Assembly: GCA_023614405.1 (NCBI GenBank)
Contig: CM042696.1
Coordinates: forward strand, 332,063,211-332,127,210
Direction of reading: 5' to 3'
DNA length: 64,000 bases
DNA from: Avena insularis
Lineage: Eukaryota; Streptophyta; Magnoliopsida; Poales; Poaceae
The notes beneath the pieces were generated by a model. It did no database searches, was not told the DNA's origin, and saw only the letters and a list, made by a program, of their open reading frames with translations. Positions 19,911 to 35,200 of this stretch are shown here, piece after piece. Both the position numbers and the translations under genes were made by a program. How positions within the stretch are numbered: the first letter of the stretch is position 1; each line of letters opens with the position of its first letter.

Positions 19911-22900
19911 AGGGTTCCGCAGGAAGAAGCGCTTCGGGGCATCGGAACACCTCCAAACCATGCATGTGACCCTAGCATGTGTAATGAAGTGTGGTGGCAT
20001 GCTCAAAACTCCTAAACCTGGTTACCAAGTGTGACCCCCTTCGCAGACATGCGTTGTCCCCTAAAAACAAAGTGTCTGCAATCTGACTATTTGGGGGAAA
20101 CTCCCCATTTTGGTGAAACCGGGGTAGATCTTGTCACAACATGTTCCCAAACATGGTTTTACATCATCACATGACCTAACCAAGAGCAAAACAAGATAGG
20201 GCTACACCGGGCTACCTCTGTGAGAAGAAAGTCTAGGGGGGTAGACGATCCGAGGCCCGCGGATCAGGGTTCCGCAGGAAGAAGCGCTTCGGGGCATCGG
20301 AACACCTCCAAACCATGCATGTGACCCTAGCATGTGTAATGAAGTGTGGTGGCATGCTCAAAACTCCTAAACCTGGTTACCAAGTGTGACCCCCTTCGCA
20401 GACATGCGTTGTCCCCTAAAAACAAAGTGTCTGCAATCTGACTATTAGGGGGAAACTCCCCGTTTCGGTGAAACCGGGGTAGATCTTGTCACAACATGTT
20501 CCCAAACATGGTTTTACATCATCACATGACCTAACCAAGAGCAAAACAAGAGAGGGCTACACCGGGGTACCTCTGTTAGAAGAAAGTCTAGGGGGTAGAC
20601 GATCCGAGGCCCGCGGATCAGGGTTCCGCAGGAAGAAGCGCTTCGGGGCATCGGAACACCTCCAAACCATGCATGTGACCCTAGCATGTGTAATGAAGTG
20701 TGGTGGCATGCTCAAACCTCCTAAACCTGGTTACCAAGTGTGACCCCCTTCGCAGACATGCGCTGTCCCCTAAAAACAAAGTGTCTGCAATCTGACTATT
20801 AGGGGGAACTCCCTGTTTTGGTGAAACCGGGGTAGATCTTGTCACAACATGTTCCCAAACATGGTTTTACATCATCACATGACCTAACCAAGAGCAAAAC
20901 AAGAGAGGGCTACACCGGGCTACCCCTGTCAGAAGAAAGTCTAGGGGGTAGACGATCCGAGACCCACGGATCAGGGTTCCGCAGGAAGAAGCGCTTCGGG
21001 GCATCAGAACACCTCCAAACCATGCATGTGACCCTAGCATGTGTAATGAAGTGTGGTGGCATGCTCAAAACTCCTAAACCTGGTTACCAAGTGTGACCCC
21101 CTTCGCAGACATGCGCTGTCCCCTAAAAACGAAGTGTCTGCAATCTGACTATTAGGGGGAAACTCCCCGTTTCGGTGAAACCGGGGTAGATCTTGTCACA
21201 ACATGTTCCCAAACATGGTTTTACATCATCACATGACCTAACCAAGAGCAAAACAAGAGAGGGCTACACCGGGCTACCCCTGTCAGAAGAAAGTCTAGGG
21301 GGGTAGACGATCCGAGGCCCGCGGATCAGGGTTCCGCAGGAAGAAGCGCTTCGGGGCATCGGAACACCTCCAAACCATGCATGTGACCCTAGCATGTGTA
21401 ATGAAGTGTGGTGGCATGCTCAAACCTCCTAAACCTGGTTACCAAGTGTGACCCCCTTCGCAGACATGCGTTGTCCCCTAAAAACAAAGTGTCTGCAATC
21501 TGACTATTAGGGGGAAACTCCCCGTTTCGGTGAAACCGGGTAGATCTTGTCACAACATGTTCCCAAACATGGTTTTACATCATCACATGACCTAACCAAG
21601 AGCAAAACAAGAGAGGGCTACACCGGGCTACCCCTGTCAGAAGAAAGTCTAGGGGTAGACGATCCGAGGCCCGTGGATCAGGGTTCCGCAGGAAGAAGCG
21701 CTTCAGGGCATCGAACACCTCCAAACCATGCATGTGACCCTAGCATGTGTAATGAAGTGTGGTGGCATGCTCAAACCTCCTAAACCTGGTTACCAAGTGT
21801 GACCCCCTTCGCAGACATGCGTTGTCCCCTAAAAACGAAGTGTCTGCAATCTGACTATTAGGGGGAAACTCCCTGTTTCGGTGAAACCGGGGTAGATCTT
21901 GTCACAACATGTTCCCAAACATGGTTTTACATCATCACATGACCTAACCAAGAGCAAAACAAGAGAGGGATACACCGGCTACCCCTGTCAGAAGAAAGTC
22001 TAGGGGGGTAGACGATCCGAGGCCCGCGGATCAGGGTTCCGCAGGCAGAAGCGCTTCGGGCATCGGAACACCTCCAAACCATGCATGTGACCCTAGCATG
22101 TGTAATGAAGTGTGGTGGCATGCTCAAAACTCCTAAACCTGGTTACCAAGTGTGACCCCCTTCGCAGACATGCGTTGTCCCCTAAAACAAAGTGTCTGCA
22201 ATCTGACTATTAGGGGGAAACTCCCCGTTTCGGTGAAACCGGGGTAGATCTTGTCACAACATGTTCCCAAACATGGTTTTACATCATCACATGACCTAAC
22301 CAAGAGCAAAACAAGAGAGGGCTACACCGGGCTACCCCTGTCAGAAGAAAGTCTAGGGGTAGACGATCCGAGGCCCGCGGATCAGGGTTCCGCAGGAAGA
22401 AGCGCTTCGGGGCATCAGAACACCTCCAAACCATGCATGTGACCCTAGCATGTGTAATGAAGTGTGGTGGCATGCTCAAAACTCCTAAACCTGGTTACCA
22501 AGTGTGACCCCCTTCGCAGACATGCGTTGTCCCCTAAAAACAAAGTGTCTGCAATCTGACTATTAGGGGGAAACTCCCTGTTTTGGTGAAACCGGGGTAG
22601 ATCTTGTCACAACATGTTCCCAAACATGGTTTTACATCATCACATGACCTAACCAAGAGCAAAACAAGAGAGGGCTACACCGGGCTACCCGTGTCTGAAG
22701 AAAGTCTAGGGGTAGACGATTCGAGGCCGCGGATCAGGGTTCCGAAGGAAGAAGCGCTTCGGGGCATCAGAACACCTCCAAACCATGCATGTGACCCTAG
22801 CATGTGTAATGAAGTGTGGTGGCATGCTCAAACCTCCTAAACCTGGTTACCAAGTGTGACCCCCTTCGCAGACATGCGCTGTCCCCTAAAAAAGAAGTGT

Positions 22901-25900
22901 CTGCAATCTGACTATTAGGGGAAACTCCTCGTTTCGGTGAAACCGGGGTAGATCTTGTCACAACATGTTCCCAAACATGGTTTTACATCATCACATGACC
23001 TAACCAAGAGCAAAACAAGAGAGGGCTACACCGGGCTACCCCTGTCAGAAGAAAGTCTAGGGGGGTAGACGATCCGAGGCCCGTGGATCAGGGTTCCGCA
23101 GGAAGAAGCGCTTCGGGGCATCGGAACACCTCCAAACCATGCATGTGACCCTAGCATGTGTAATGAAGTGTGGTGGCATGCTCAAACCTCCTAAACCTGG
23201 TTACCAAGTGTGACCCCCTTCGCAGACATGCGATGTCCCTAAAAACGAAGTGTCTGCAATCTGACTATTAGGGGGAAACTCCCTGTTTCGGTGAAACCGG
23301 GGTAGATCTTGTCACAACATGTTCCCAAACATGGTTTTACATCATCACATGACCTAACCAAGAGCAAAACAAGAGAGGGCTACACCGGCTACCCCTGTCA
23401 GAAGAAAGTCTATGGGGGTAGACGATCCGAGGCCCGCGGATCAGCGTTCCGTAGGAAGAAGCGCTTCGGGGCATCGAAACACCTCCAAACCATGCATGTG
23501 ACCCTAGCATGTGTAATGAAGTGTGGTGGCATGCTCAAACCTCCTAAACCTGGTTACCAAGTGTGACCCCCTTCGCAGACATGCCTTGTCCCCTAAAAAC
23601 AAAGTGTCTGCAATCTGACTATTAGGGGGAAACTCCCCGTTTCGGTGAAACCGGGGTAGATCTTGTCACAACATGTTCCCAAACATGGTTTTACATCATC
23701 ACATGACCTAACCAAGAGCAAAACAAGAGAGGGCTACACCGGGCTACCCCTGTCAGAAGAAAGTCTAGGGGGGTAGACGATCCGAGACCCGCGGATCAGG
23801 GTTCCGCAGGAAGAAGCGCTTCGGGGCATCGGAACACCTCCAAACCATGCATGTGACCCTAGCATGTGTAATGAAGTGTGGTGGCATGCTCAAACCTCCT
23901 AAACCTGGTTACCAAGTGTGACCCCCTTCGCAAACATCGCTGTCCCCTAAAAACGAAGTGTCTGCAATCTGACTATTAGGGGGAAACTCCCTGTTTCGGT
24001 GAAACCGGGGTAGATCTTGTCACAACATGTTCCCAAACATGGTTTTACATCATCACATGACCTAACCAAGAGCAAAACAAGAGAGGGCTACACCGGGCTA
24101 CCCCTGTCAGAAGAAAGTCTAGGGGGTAGACGATTCGAGGTCGCGGATCAGGGTTCCGAAGGAAGAAGCACTTCGGGGCATCAGAACACCTCCAAACCAT
24201 GCATGTGACCCTAGCATGTGTAATGAAGTGTGGTGGCATGCTCAAACCTCCTAAACCTGGTTACCAAGTGTGACCCCCTTCGCAGACATGCGTTGTCCCC
24301 TAAAAACGAAGTGTCTGCAATCTGACTATTAGGGGGAAACTCCCTGTTTCGGTGAAACCGGGGTAGATCTTGTCACAACATGTTCCCAAACATGGTTTTA
24401 CATCATCACATGACCTAACCAAGAGCAAAACAAGAGAGGGCTACACCGGCTACCCCAGTCAGAAGAAAGTCTAGGGGGGTAGACGATCCGAGGATCAGGG
24501 TTCCGCAGGAAGAAGCGCTTCGGGGCATCGGAACACCTCCAAACCATGCATGTGACCCTAGCTTGTGTAATGAAGTGTGGTGGCATGCTAAAACCTCCTA
24601 AACCTGGTTACCAAGTGTGACCCCCTTCACAGACAGCTGTTGTCGCCTAAAAACAAAGTGTCTGCAATCTGACTATTAGGGGGAAACTCCCTGTTTCGGT
24701 GAAACCGGGGTAGATCTTGTCACAACATGTTCCCAAACATGGTTTTACATCATCACATGACCTAACCAAGAGCAAAACAAGAGAGGGCTACACCGGGCTA
24801 CCCCTGTCAGAAGAAAGTCTAGGGGGGTAGACGATCCGAGGCCCGCGGATCAGGGTTCCGCAGGAAGAAGCGCTTCGGGGCATCAGAACACCTCCAAACC
24901 ATGCATGTGACCCTAGCATGTGTAATGAAGTGTGGTGGCATGCTCAAACCTCCTAAACCTGGTTACCAAGTGTGACCCCCTTCGCAGACATGCGATGTCC
25001 CTAAAAACGAAGTGTCTGCAATCTGACTATTAGGGGAAACTCCCCGTTTCGGTGAAACCGGGGTAGATCTTGTCACAACATGTTCCCAAACATGGTTTTA
25101 CATCATCACATGACCTAACCAAGAGCAAAACAAGAGAGGGCTACACCGGGCTACCCCTGTCAGAAGAAAGTCTAGGGGGGTAGACGATCCGAGGCCGCGG
25201 ATCAGGGTTCCGCAGGAAGAAGCGCTTCGGGGCATCGGAACACCTCCAAACCATGCATGTGACCCTAGCATGTGTAATGAAGTGTGGTGGCATGCTCAAA
25301 ACTCCTAAACCTGGTTCCCAAGTATGACCCCCTTCGCAGACATGCGCTGTCCCCTAAAAACAAAGTGTCTGCAATCTGACTATTAGGGGGAAACTCCCCG
25401 TTTCGGTGAAACCGGGTAGATCTTGTCACAACATGTTCCCAAACATGGTTTTACATCATCACATGACCTAACCAAGAGCAAAACAAGAGAGGGCTACACC
25501 GGGCTACCCCTGTCAGAAGAAAGTCTAGGGGTAGACGATCCGAGGCCCGTGGATCAGGGTTCCGCACGAAGAAGCGCTTCGGGGCATCAGAACACCTCCA
25601 AACCATGCATGTGACCCTAGCATGTGTAATGAAGTGTGGTGGCATGCTCAAACCTCCTAAACCTGGTTACCAAGTGTGACCCCCTTCGCAGACATGCATT
25701 GTCCCCTAAAAACGAAGTGTCTACAATCTGACTATTAGGGGAAACTCTTGTTTCGGTGAAACCGTGGTAGATCTTGTCACAACATGTTCCCAAACATGGT
25801 TTTACATCATCACATGACCTAACCAAGAGCAAAACAAGAGAGGGCTACACCGGGCTACCCCTGTCAGAAGAAAGTCTAGGGGGGTAGACGATCCGAGGCC

Positions 25901-28900
25901 CGCGGATCAGGGTTCCGCAGGAAGAAGCGCTTCGGGGCATCGGAACACCTCCAAACCATGCATGTGACCCTAGCATGTGTAATGAAGTGTGGTGGCATGC
26001 TCAAAACTCCTAAACCTGGTTACCAAGTGTGACCCCCTTCGCAGACATGCGTTGTCCCCTAAAAACGAAGTGTCTGCAATCTGACTATTAGGGGGAAACT
26101 CCCCGTTTTGGTGAAACCGGGGTAGATCTTGTCACAACATGTTCCCAAACATGGTTTTACATCATCACATGACCTAACCAAGAGCAAAACAAGAGAGGGC
26201 TACACCGGGCTACCCCTGTCAGAAGAAAGTCTAGGGGTAGACGATCCGAGACCCGTGGATCGTGGTTCCGCAGAAGAAGCGCCGGGCATCGGAACACCTC
26301 CAAACCATGCATGTGACCCTAGCATGTGTAATGAAGTGTGGTGGCATGCTCAAAACTCCTAAACCTGGTTACCAAGTGTGACCCCTTCGTAGACATGCGT
26401 TGTCCCCTAAAAACAAAGTGTCTGCAATCTGAGTATTAGGGGGAAACTCCCTGTTTCGGTGAAACCGGGGTAGATCTTGTCACAACATGTTCCCAAACAT
26501 GGTTTTACATCATCACATGACCTAACCAAGAGCAAAACAAGAGAGGGATACACCGGGCTACCCCTGTCAGAAGAAAGTCTAGGGGGGTAGACGATCCGAG
26601 GCCCGCGGATCAGGGTTCCGCAGGAAGAAGCGCTTCGGGCATCGGAACACCTCCAAACCATGCATGTGACCCTAGCATGTGTAATGAAGTGTGGTGGCAT
26701 GCTCAAACCTCCTAAACCTGGTTACCAAGTGTGACCCCCTTCGCAGACATGCGTTGTCCCCTAAAAACAAAGTGTCTGCAATCTGACTATTAGGGGGAAA
26801 CTCCCCGTTTCGGTGAAACCGGGGTAGATCTTGTCACAACATGTTCCCAAACATGGTTTTACATCATCACATGACCTAACCAAGAGCAAAACAAGAGAGG
26901 GATACACCGGGCTACCCTGTCAGAAGAAAGTCTAGGGGGGTAGACGATCCGAGGCCTGTGGATCTGGGTTCCGCAGGAAGAAGCGCTTGGGTGCATCGGA
27001 ACACCTCCAAACCATGCATGTGACCCTAGCTTGTGTAATGAAGTGTGGTGGCATGCTCAAAACTCCTAAACCTGGTTACCAAGTGTGACCCCCTTCGCAG
27101 ACATGCGCTGTCCCCTAAAAACAAAGTGTCTGCAATCTGACTATTAGGGGGAAACTCCCCGTTTCGGTGAAACCGGGGTAGATCTTGTCACAACATGTTC
27201 CCAAACATGGTTTTACATCATCACATGACCTAACCATGAGCAAAACAAGAGAGGGTTACACCGGGATACCCCTGTCAGAAGAAAGCCTAGGGGGGTAGAC
27301 GATCCGAGGCCCGCAGATCAGGGTTCCGCAGGTAGAAGCGCTTCAGGGCATCGGAACACCTCCAAACCATGCATGTGACCCTAGCATGTGTAATGAAGTG
27401 TGGTGGCATGCTAAAACCTCCTAAACCTGGTTACCAAGTGTGACCCCCTTCGCAGACATGCGTTGTCCCCTAAAAACAAAGTGTCTGCAATCTGACTATT
27501 AGGGGGAAACTCCCGTTTCGGTGAAACCGGGGTAGATCTTGTCACAACATGTTCCCAAACATGGTTTTACATCATCACATGACCTAACCAAGAGCAAAAC
27601 AAGAGAGGGCTACACCGGGCTACCCCTGTCAGAAGAAAGTCTAGGGGGGTAGACGATTCGAGGCCCGCGGATCAGGGTTCCAAAGGAAGAAGCGCTTCGG
27701 GGCATCAGAACACCTCAAAACCATGCATGTGACCCTAGCATGTGTAATGAAGTGTGGTGGCATGCTCAAACCTCCTAAACCTGGTTACCAAGTGTGACCC
27801 CCTTCGCAGACATGCTTGTCCCCTAAAAACGAAGTGTGTGCAATCTGACTATTAGGGGGAAACTCCCTGTTTCGGTGAAACCGGGGTAGATCTTGTCACA
27901 ACATGTTCCCAAACATGGTTTTACATCATCACATGACCTAACCAAGAGCAAAACAAGAGAGGGCTACACCGGGCTACCCCTCTCAAAACAAAGTCTAGGG
28001 GGTAGACGATCTGAGGCCCGCGGATAAGGGTTCCGCAGGAAGAAGCACTTCGGGGCATCGGAACACCTCCAAACCATGCATGTGACCCTAGCATGTGTAA
28101 TGAAGTGTGGTGGCATGCTCAAACCTCCTAAACCTGGTTACCAAGTGTGACCCCCTTCGCAGACATGCGCTGTCCCCTAAAAACGAAGTGTCTGCAATCT
28201 GACTATTAGGGGGAAACTCCCTGTTTCAGTGAAACCGGGGTAGATCTTGTCACAACATGTTCCCAAACATGGTTTTACATCATCACATGACCTAACCAAG
28301 AGCAAAACAAGAGAGGGCTACACCAGGCTACCCGTGTTAGAAGAAAGTCTAAGGGCTAGACGATTCGAGGCCTACGGATCAGGGTTCCGAAGGAAGAAGC
28401 GCTTCGGGGCATCAGAACACCTCCAAACCATGCATGTGACCCTAGCATGTGTAATGAAGTGTGGTGGCATGCTCAAACCTCCTAAACCTGGTTACCAAGT
28501 GTGACCCCTTTCGCAGACATGCGCTGTCCCGTAAAAACGAAGTGTCTGCAATCTGACTATTAGGGGGAAACTCCTCGTTTCTGTGAAACCGGGGTAGATC
28601 TTGTCACAACATGTTCCCAAACATGGTTTTACATCATCACATGACCTAACCAAGAGCAAAACAAGAGAGGGCTACACCGGGCTACCCCTGTAAGAAGAAA
28701 GTCTAGGGGGTAGACGATCCGAGTCCCGCAGATCAGGGTTCCGCAGGTAGAAGCGCTTCAGGGCATCGGAACACCTCCAAACCATGCATGTGACCCTAGC
28801 ATGTGTAATGAAGTGTGGTGGCATGCTCAAACCTCCTAAACCTGGTTACCATGTGTTACCCCCTTCGCAGACATGCGATGTCCCTAAAAACGAACTGTCT

Positions 28901-31900
28901 ACAATCTGACTATTAGGGGGAAACTCCCTGTTTCGGTGAAACCAGGGTAGATCTTGTCACAACATGTTCCCAAACATGGTTTTACATCATCACATGACCT
29001 AACCAAGAGCAAAACAAGAGAGGGCTACACCGGGCTACCCCTGTCAGAAGAAAGTCTAGGGGGTAGACGATCCGAGGCCCGCGGATCAGGGTTCCGCAGG
29101 AAGAAGCGCTTCGGGGCATCGAACACCTCCAAACCATGCATGTGACCCTAGCATGTGTAATGAAGTGTGGTGGCATGCTCAAACCTCCTAAACCTGGTTA
29201 CCAAGTGTGACCCCCTTCGCAGACATGCGATGTCCCCTAAAAACAAAGTGTCTGCAATCTGACTATTAGGGGGAAACTCCCCGTTTCGGTGAAACCGGGG
29301 TAGATCTTGTCACAACATGTTCCCAAACATGGTTTTACATCATCACATGACCTAACCAAGAGCAAAACAAGAGAGGGCTACACCGGGCTACCCCTGTCAG
29401 AAGAAAGTCTAGGGGGGTAGACGATCCGAGGCCCGCGGATCAGGGTTCCGCAGGAAGAAGCGCTTCGGGGCATCGGAACACCTCCAAACCATGCATGTGA
29501 CACTAGCATGTGTAATGAAGTGTGGTGGCATGCTCAAACCTCCTAAACCTGGTTACCAAGTGTGACCCCCTTCGCAAACATGCGCGGTCCCCTAAAAACA
29601 AAGTGTCTGCAATCAGACTATTAGGGGGAACTCCCCGTTTTGGTGAAACCGGGGTAGATCTTGTCACAACATGTTCCCAAACATGGTTTTACATCATCAC
29701 ATGACCTAACCAAGAGCAAAACAAGAGAGGGATACACCGGGCTACCCCTGTCAGAAGAAAGTCTAGGGGGGTAGACGATCCGAGGCCCGCGGATCAGGGT
29801 TCCGCAGGAAGAAGCGCTTCGGGGCATCGAACACCTCCAAACCATGCATGTGACCCTAGCATGTGTAATGAAGTGTGGTGGCATGCTCAAACCTCCTAAA
29901 CCTGGTTACCAAGTGTGACCCCCTTCGCAGACATGCGCTGTCCCCTAAAAACAAAGTGTCTGCAATCTGACTATTAGGGGGAAACTCCCCGTTTTGGTGA
30001 AACCGGGGTAGATCTTGTCACAACATGTTCCCAAACATGGTTTTACATCATCACATGACCTAACCAAGAGCAAAACAAGAGAGGGCTACACCGGGCTACC
30101 CCTGTCAGAAGAAAGTCTAGGGGGGTAGACGATCCGAGGCCCGCGGATCAGGGTTCCGCAGGAAGAAGCGCTTCGGGGCATCGGAACACCTCCAAACCAT
30201 GCATGTGACCCTAGCATGTGTAATGAAGTGTGGTGGCATGCTCAAACCTCCTAAACCTGGTTACCAAGTGTGACCCCCTTCGCAGACATGCGCTGTCCCC
30301 TAAAAACGAAGTGTCTGCAATCTGACTATTAGGGGGAAACTCCCCGTTTCGGTGAAACCGGGGTAGATCTTGTCACAACATGTTCCCAAACATGGTTTTA
30401 CATCATCACATGACCTAACCAAGAGCAAAACAAGAGAGGGCTACACCGGGCTACCCCTGTCAGAAGAAAGTCTAGGGGTAGACGATCCGAGGCCCGCGGA
30501 TCAGGGTTCCGCAGGAAGAAGCGCTTCGGGGCATCGGAACACCTCCAAACCATGCATGTGACCCTAGCATGTGTAATGAAGTGTGGTGGCATGCTCAAAA
30601 CTCCTAAACCTGGTTACCAAGTGTGACCACTTTGCAGACATGCGCTGTCCCCTAAAAACAAAGTGTCTGCAATCTGACTATTAGGGGGAAACTCCCTGTT
30701 TCGGTGAAACCGGGGTAGATCTTGTCACAACATGTTCCCAAACATGGTTTTACATCATCACATGACCTAACCAAGAGCAAAACAAGAGAGGGCTACACCG
30801 GGCTACCCCTGTCAGAAGAAAGTCTAGGGGGGTAGACGATCCGAGGCCCGCGGATCAGGGTTCCGCAGGAAGAAGCGCTTCGGGGCATCGGAACACCTCC
30901 AAACCATGCATGTGACCCTAGCATGTGTAATGAAGTGTGGTGGCATGCTCAAACCTCCTAAACCTGGTTACCAAGTGTGACCCCCTTTGCAGACATGCGT
31001 TGTCCCCTAAAAACAAAGTGTCTGCAATCTGACTATTAGGGGGAAACTCCCCGTTTCGGTGAAACCGGGGTAGATCTTGTCACAACATGTTCCCAAACAT
31101 GGTTTTACATCATCACATGACCTAACCAAGAGCAAAACAAGAGAGGGCTACACCGGGCTACCCCTGTCAGAAGAAAGTCTAGGGGTAGACGATCCGAGGC
31201 CGTGGATCAGGGTTCCGCAGAAGAAGCGCTTCGGGGCATCGGAACACCTCCAAACCATGCATGTGACCCTAGCATGTGTAATGAAGTGTGGTGGCATGCT
31301 CAAACCTCCTAAACCTGGTTACCAAGTGTGACCCCCTTCGCAGACATGCGTTGTCCCCTAAAAACAAAGTGTCTGCAATCTGACTATTAGGGGGAAACTC
31401 CCTGTTTCGGTGAAACCGGGGTAGATCTTGTCACAACATGTTCCCAAACATGGTTTTACATCATCACATGACCTAACCAAGAGCAAAACAAGAGAGGGAT
31501 ACACCGGGCTACCCCTGTCAGAAGAAAGTCTAGGGGGTAGACGATCCGAGGCCCGCGGATCAGGGTTCCGCAGGAAGAAGCGCTTCGGGGCATCGGAACA
31601 CCTCCAAACCATGCATGTGACCCTAGCATGTGTAATGAAGTGTGGTGGCATGCTCAAACCTCCTAAACCTGGTTACCAAGTGTGACCCCCTTCGCAGACA
31701 TGCGTTGTCCCCTAAAAACAAAGTGTGCAATCTGACTATTAGGGGGAACTCCCTGTTTCAGGGAAACCGGGGTAGATCTTGTCACAACATGTTCCCAAAC
31801 ATGGTTTTACATCATCACATGACCTAACCAAGAGCAAAACAAGAGAGGGCTACACCGGGCTACCCCTGTCAGAAGAAAGTCTAGGGGGTAGACGATCCGA

Positions 31901-32029
31901 GGCCCGTGGATCAGGGTTCCGCAGGAAGAAGCGCTTCGGGGCATCGGAACACCTCCAAACCATGCATGTGACCCTAGCATGTGTAATGAAGTGTGGTGGC
32001 ATGCTCAAACCTCCTAAACCTGGTTACCA

Positions 32030-32240
32030 TGTGTTACCCCCTTCGCAGACATGCGATGTCCCTAAAAACGAACTGTCTACAATCTGACTATTAGGGGGAA
32101 ACTCCCTGTTTTGGTGAAACCGGGGTAGATCTTGTCACAAAATGTTACCAAACATGGTTTTACATCATCACATGACCTAACCAAGAGCAAAACAAGAGAG
32201 GGCTACACCGGGCTACCCCTTTTAGACGAAAGTCTAGGGG
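32030..32240. repeat. Second copy of the rare-variant monomer block
   Basis: Same linked variants as 16850-17070, at a distance close to 43 monomers. The following part differs (CGAGGCCATGGATCGTGG in place of CGAGATCCGAGGATCC), so the shared tract ends within one monomer. Confidence 0.75.
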
Positions 32241-35200
32241 GTAGACGATCCGAGGCCATGGATCGTGGTTCCGCAGGAAGAAGCGCTTTGGGGCATCAGA
32301 ACACCTCCAAACCATGCATGTGACCCTAGCATGTGTAATGAAGTGTGGTGGCATGCTCAAACCTCCTAAACCTGGTTACCAAGTGTGACCCCCTTCGCAG
32401 ACATGCGCTGTCCCCTAAAAACGAAGTGTCTGCAATCTGACTATTAGGGGGAAACTCCCTGTTTTGGTGAAACCGGGGTAGATCTTGTCACAACATGTTC
32501 CCAAACATGGTTTTACATCATCACATGACCTAACCAAGAGCAAAACAAGAGAGGGCTACACCGGGCTACCCCTATCAGAAGAAAGTCTAGGGGTAGACGA
32601 TCCGAGGCCCGTGGATCAGGGTTCCGCAGGCAGAAGCGCTTCGGGGCATCGGAACACCTCCAAACCATGCATGTGACCCTAGCTTGTGTAATGAAGTGTG
32701 GTGGCATGCTCAAACCTCCTAAACCTGGTTACCAAGTGTGACCCCCTTCACAGACATGCGCTGTCCCCTAAAAACAAAGTGTCTGCAATCTGACTATTAG
32801 GGGGAAACTCCCTGTTTTGGTGAAACCGGGGTAGATCTTGTCACAACATGTTCCCAAACATGGTTTTACATCATCACATGACCTAACCAAGAGCAAAACA
32901 AGAGAGGGCTACACCGGGCTACCCCTGTCAGAAGAAAGTCTAGGGGGGTAGACGATCCGATGCCCGCGGATTAGGGTTCCGCAGGAAAAGAGCTTTTGGG
33001 CATCGGAACACCTCCAAACCAAGCATGTGACCCTAGAATGTGTAATGAACTGTGGTGGCATGCTCAAACCTCCTAAACCTGGTTACCAAGTGTGACCCCC
33101 TTCGCAGACATGCGCTGTCCCCTAAAAAGGAAGTGTGTGCAATCTGACTATTAGGGGAAATTCCCTGTTCGGTGAAACCGGGTAGATCTTGTCACAACAT
33201 GTTCCCAAACATGGTTTTACATCATCACATGACCTAACCAAGAGCAAAACAAGAGAGGGATACACCGGGCTACCCCTGTCAGAAGAAAGTCTAGGGGGTA
33301 GACGATCCGAGGCCCGCGGATCAGGGTTCCGCAGGAAGAAGCGCTTCGGGGCATCGGAACACCTCCAAACCATGCATGTGACCCTAGCATGTGTAATGAA
33401 GTGTGGTGGCATGCTCAAAACTCCTAAACCTGGTTACCAAGTGTGACCCCCTTCGCAGACATGCGTTGTCCCCTAAAAACAAAGTGTCTGCAATCTGACT
33501 ATTAGGGGGAAACTCCCTGTTTTGGTGAAACCGGGGTAGATCTTGTCACAACATGTTCCCAAACATGGTTTTACATCATCACATGACCTAACCAAGAGCA
33601 AAACAAGAGAGGGATACACCGGGCTACCCCTGTCAGAAGAAAGTCTAGGGGGGTAGACGATCCGAGGCCCACGGATCAGGGTTCCGCAGGAAGAAGCGCT
33701 TCGGGGCATCAGAACACCTCCAAACCATGCATGTGACCCTAGCATGTGTAATGAAGTGTGGTGGCATGCTCAAACCTCCTAAACCTGGTTACCAAGTGTG
33801 ACCCCTTCGCAGACATGCGTTGTCCCCTAAAAACAAAGTGTCTGCAATCCGACTATTAGGGGGAAACTCCCCGTTTCGGTGAAACCGGGGTAGATCTTGT
33901 CACAACATGTTCCCAAACATGGTTTTACATCATCACATGACCTAACCAAGAGCAAAACAAGAGAGGGATACACCGGGCTACCCCTGTCAGAAGAAAGTCT
34001 AGGGGGGTAGACGATCCGAGACCCGCGGATCAGGGTTCCGCAGGAAGAAGCGGTTCGGGGCATCGGACACCTCAAAACCATGCATGTGACCCTAGATTGT
34101 CTAATGAAGTGTGGTGGCATGCTCAAACCTCATAAATCTGGTTCCCAAGTGTGACCCCCTTTGCAGACATGCGTTGTCCCCTAAAAACAAAGTGTCTGCA
34201 ATCCGACTATTAGGGGGAAACTCCCCGTTTCGGTGAAACCGGGGTAGATCTTGTCACAACATGTTCCCAAACATGGTTTTACATCATCACATGACCTAAC
34301 CAAGAGCAAAAAAAGAGAGGGTTACACCGGGCTACCCCTTTCAGAAGAAAGTCTAGGGGGTAGATGATCCGAGGCCCGCGGATCAGGGTTCCGCAGGAAG
34401 AAGCGCTTCGGGGCATCGGAACACCTCCAAACCATGCATGTGACCCTAGCATGTGTAATGAAGTGTGGTGGCATGCTCAAAACTCCTAAACCTGGTTACC
34501 AAGTGTGACCCCCTTCGCAGACATGCGTTGTCCCCTAAAAACAAAGTGTCTGCAATCCGACTATTAGGGGGAAACTCCTGCTTCGGTGAAACCGGGTAGA
34601 TCTTGTCACAACATGTTCCCAAACATGGTTTTACATCATCACATGACCTAACCAAGAGCAAAACAAGAGAGGGATACACCGGGCTACCCCTGTCAGAAGA
34701 AAGTCTAGGGGGGTAGACGATCCGAGGCCCGCGGATCAGGGTTCCGCAAGAAGAAGCGCTTCAGGGCATCGGAAAACCTCCAAACCATGCATGTGACCCT
34801 AGCATGTGTAATGAAGTGTGGTGGCATGCTCAAAACTCCTAAACCTGGTTCCCAAGTGTGACCACCTTCGCAGACATGCGCTGTCCCCTAAAAAACAAAG
34901 TGTCTGCAATCTGACTATTAGGGGGGACTCCCCGTTTTGGTGAAACCGGGGTAGATCTTGTCACAACATGTTCCCAAACATGGTTTTACATAATCACATG
35001 ACCTAACCAAGAGCAAAACAAGAGAGGGCTACACCGGGCTACCTCTGTCAGAAGAAAGTCTAGAGGGGTAGACGATCTGAGGCCCGCGGATCAGGGTTCC
35101 GCAGGAAGAAGCGCTTCGGGGCATCAGAACACCTCCAAACCATGCATGTGACCCTAGCATGTGTAATGAAGTGTGGTGGCATGCTCAAACCTCCTAAACT

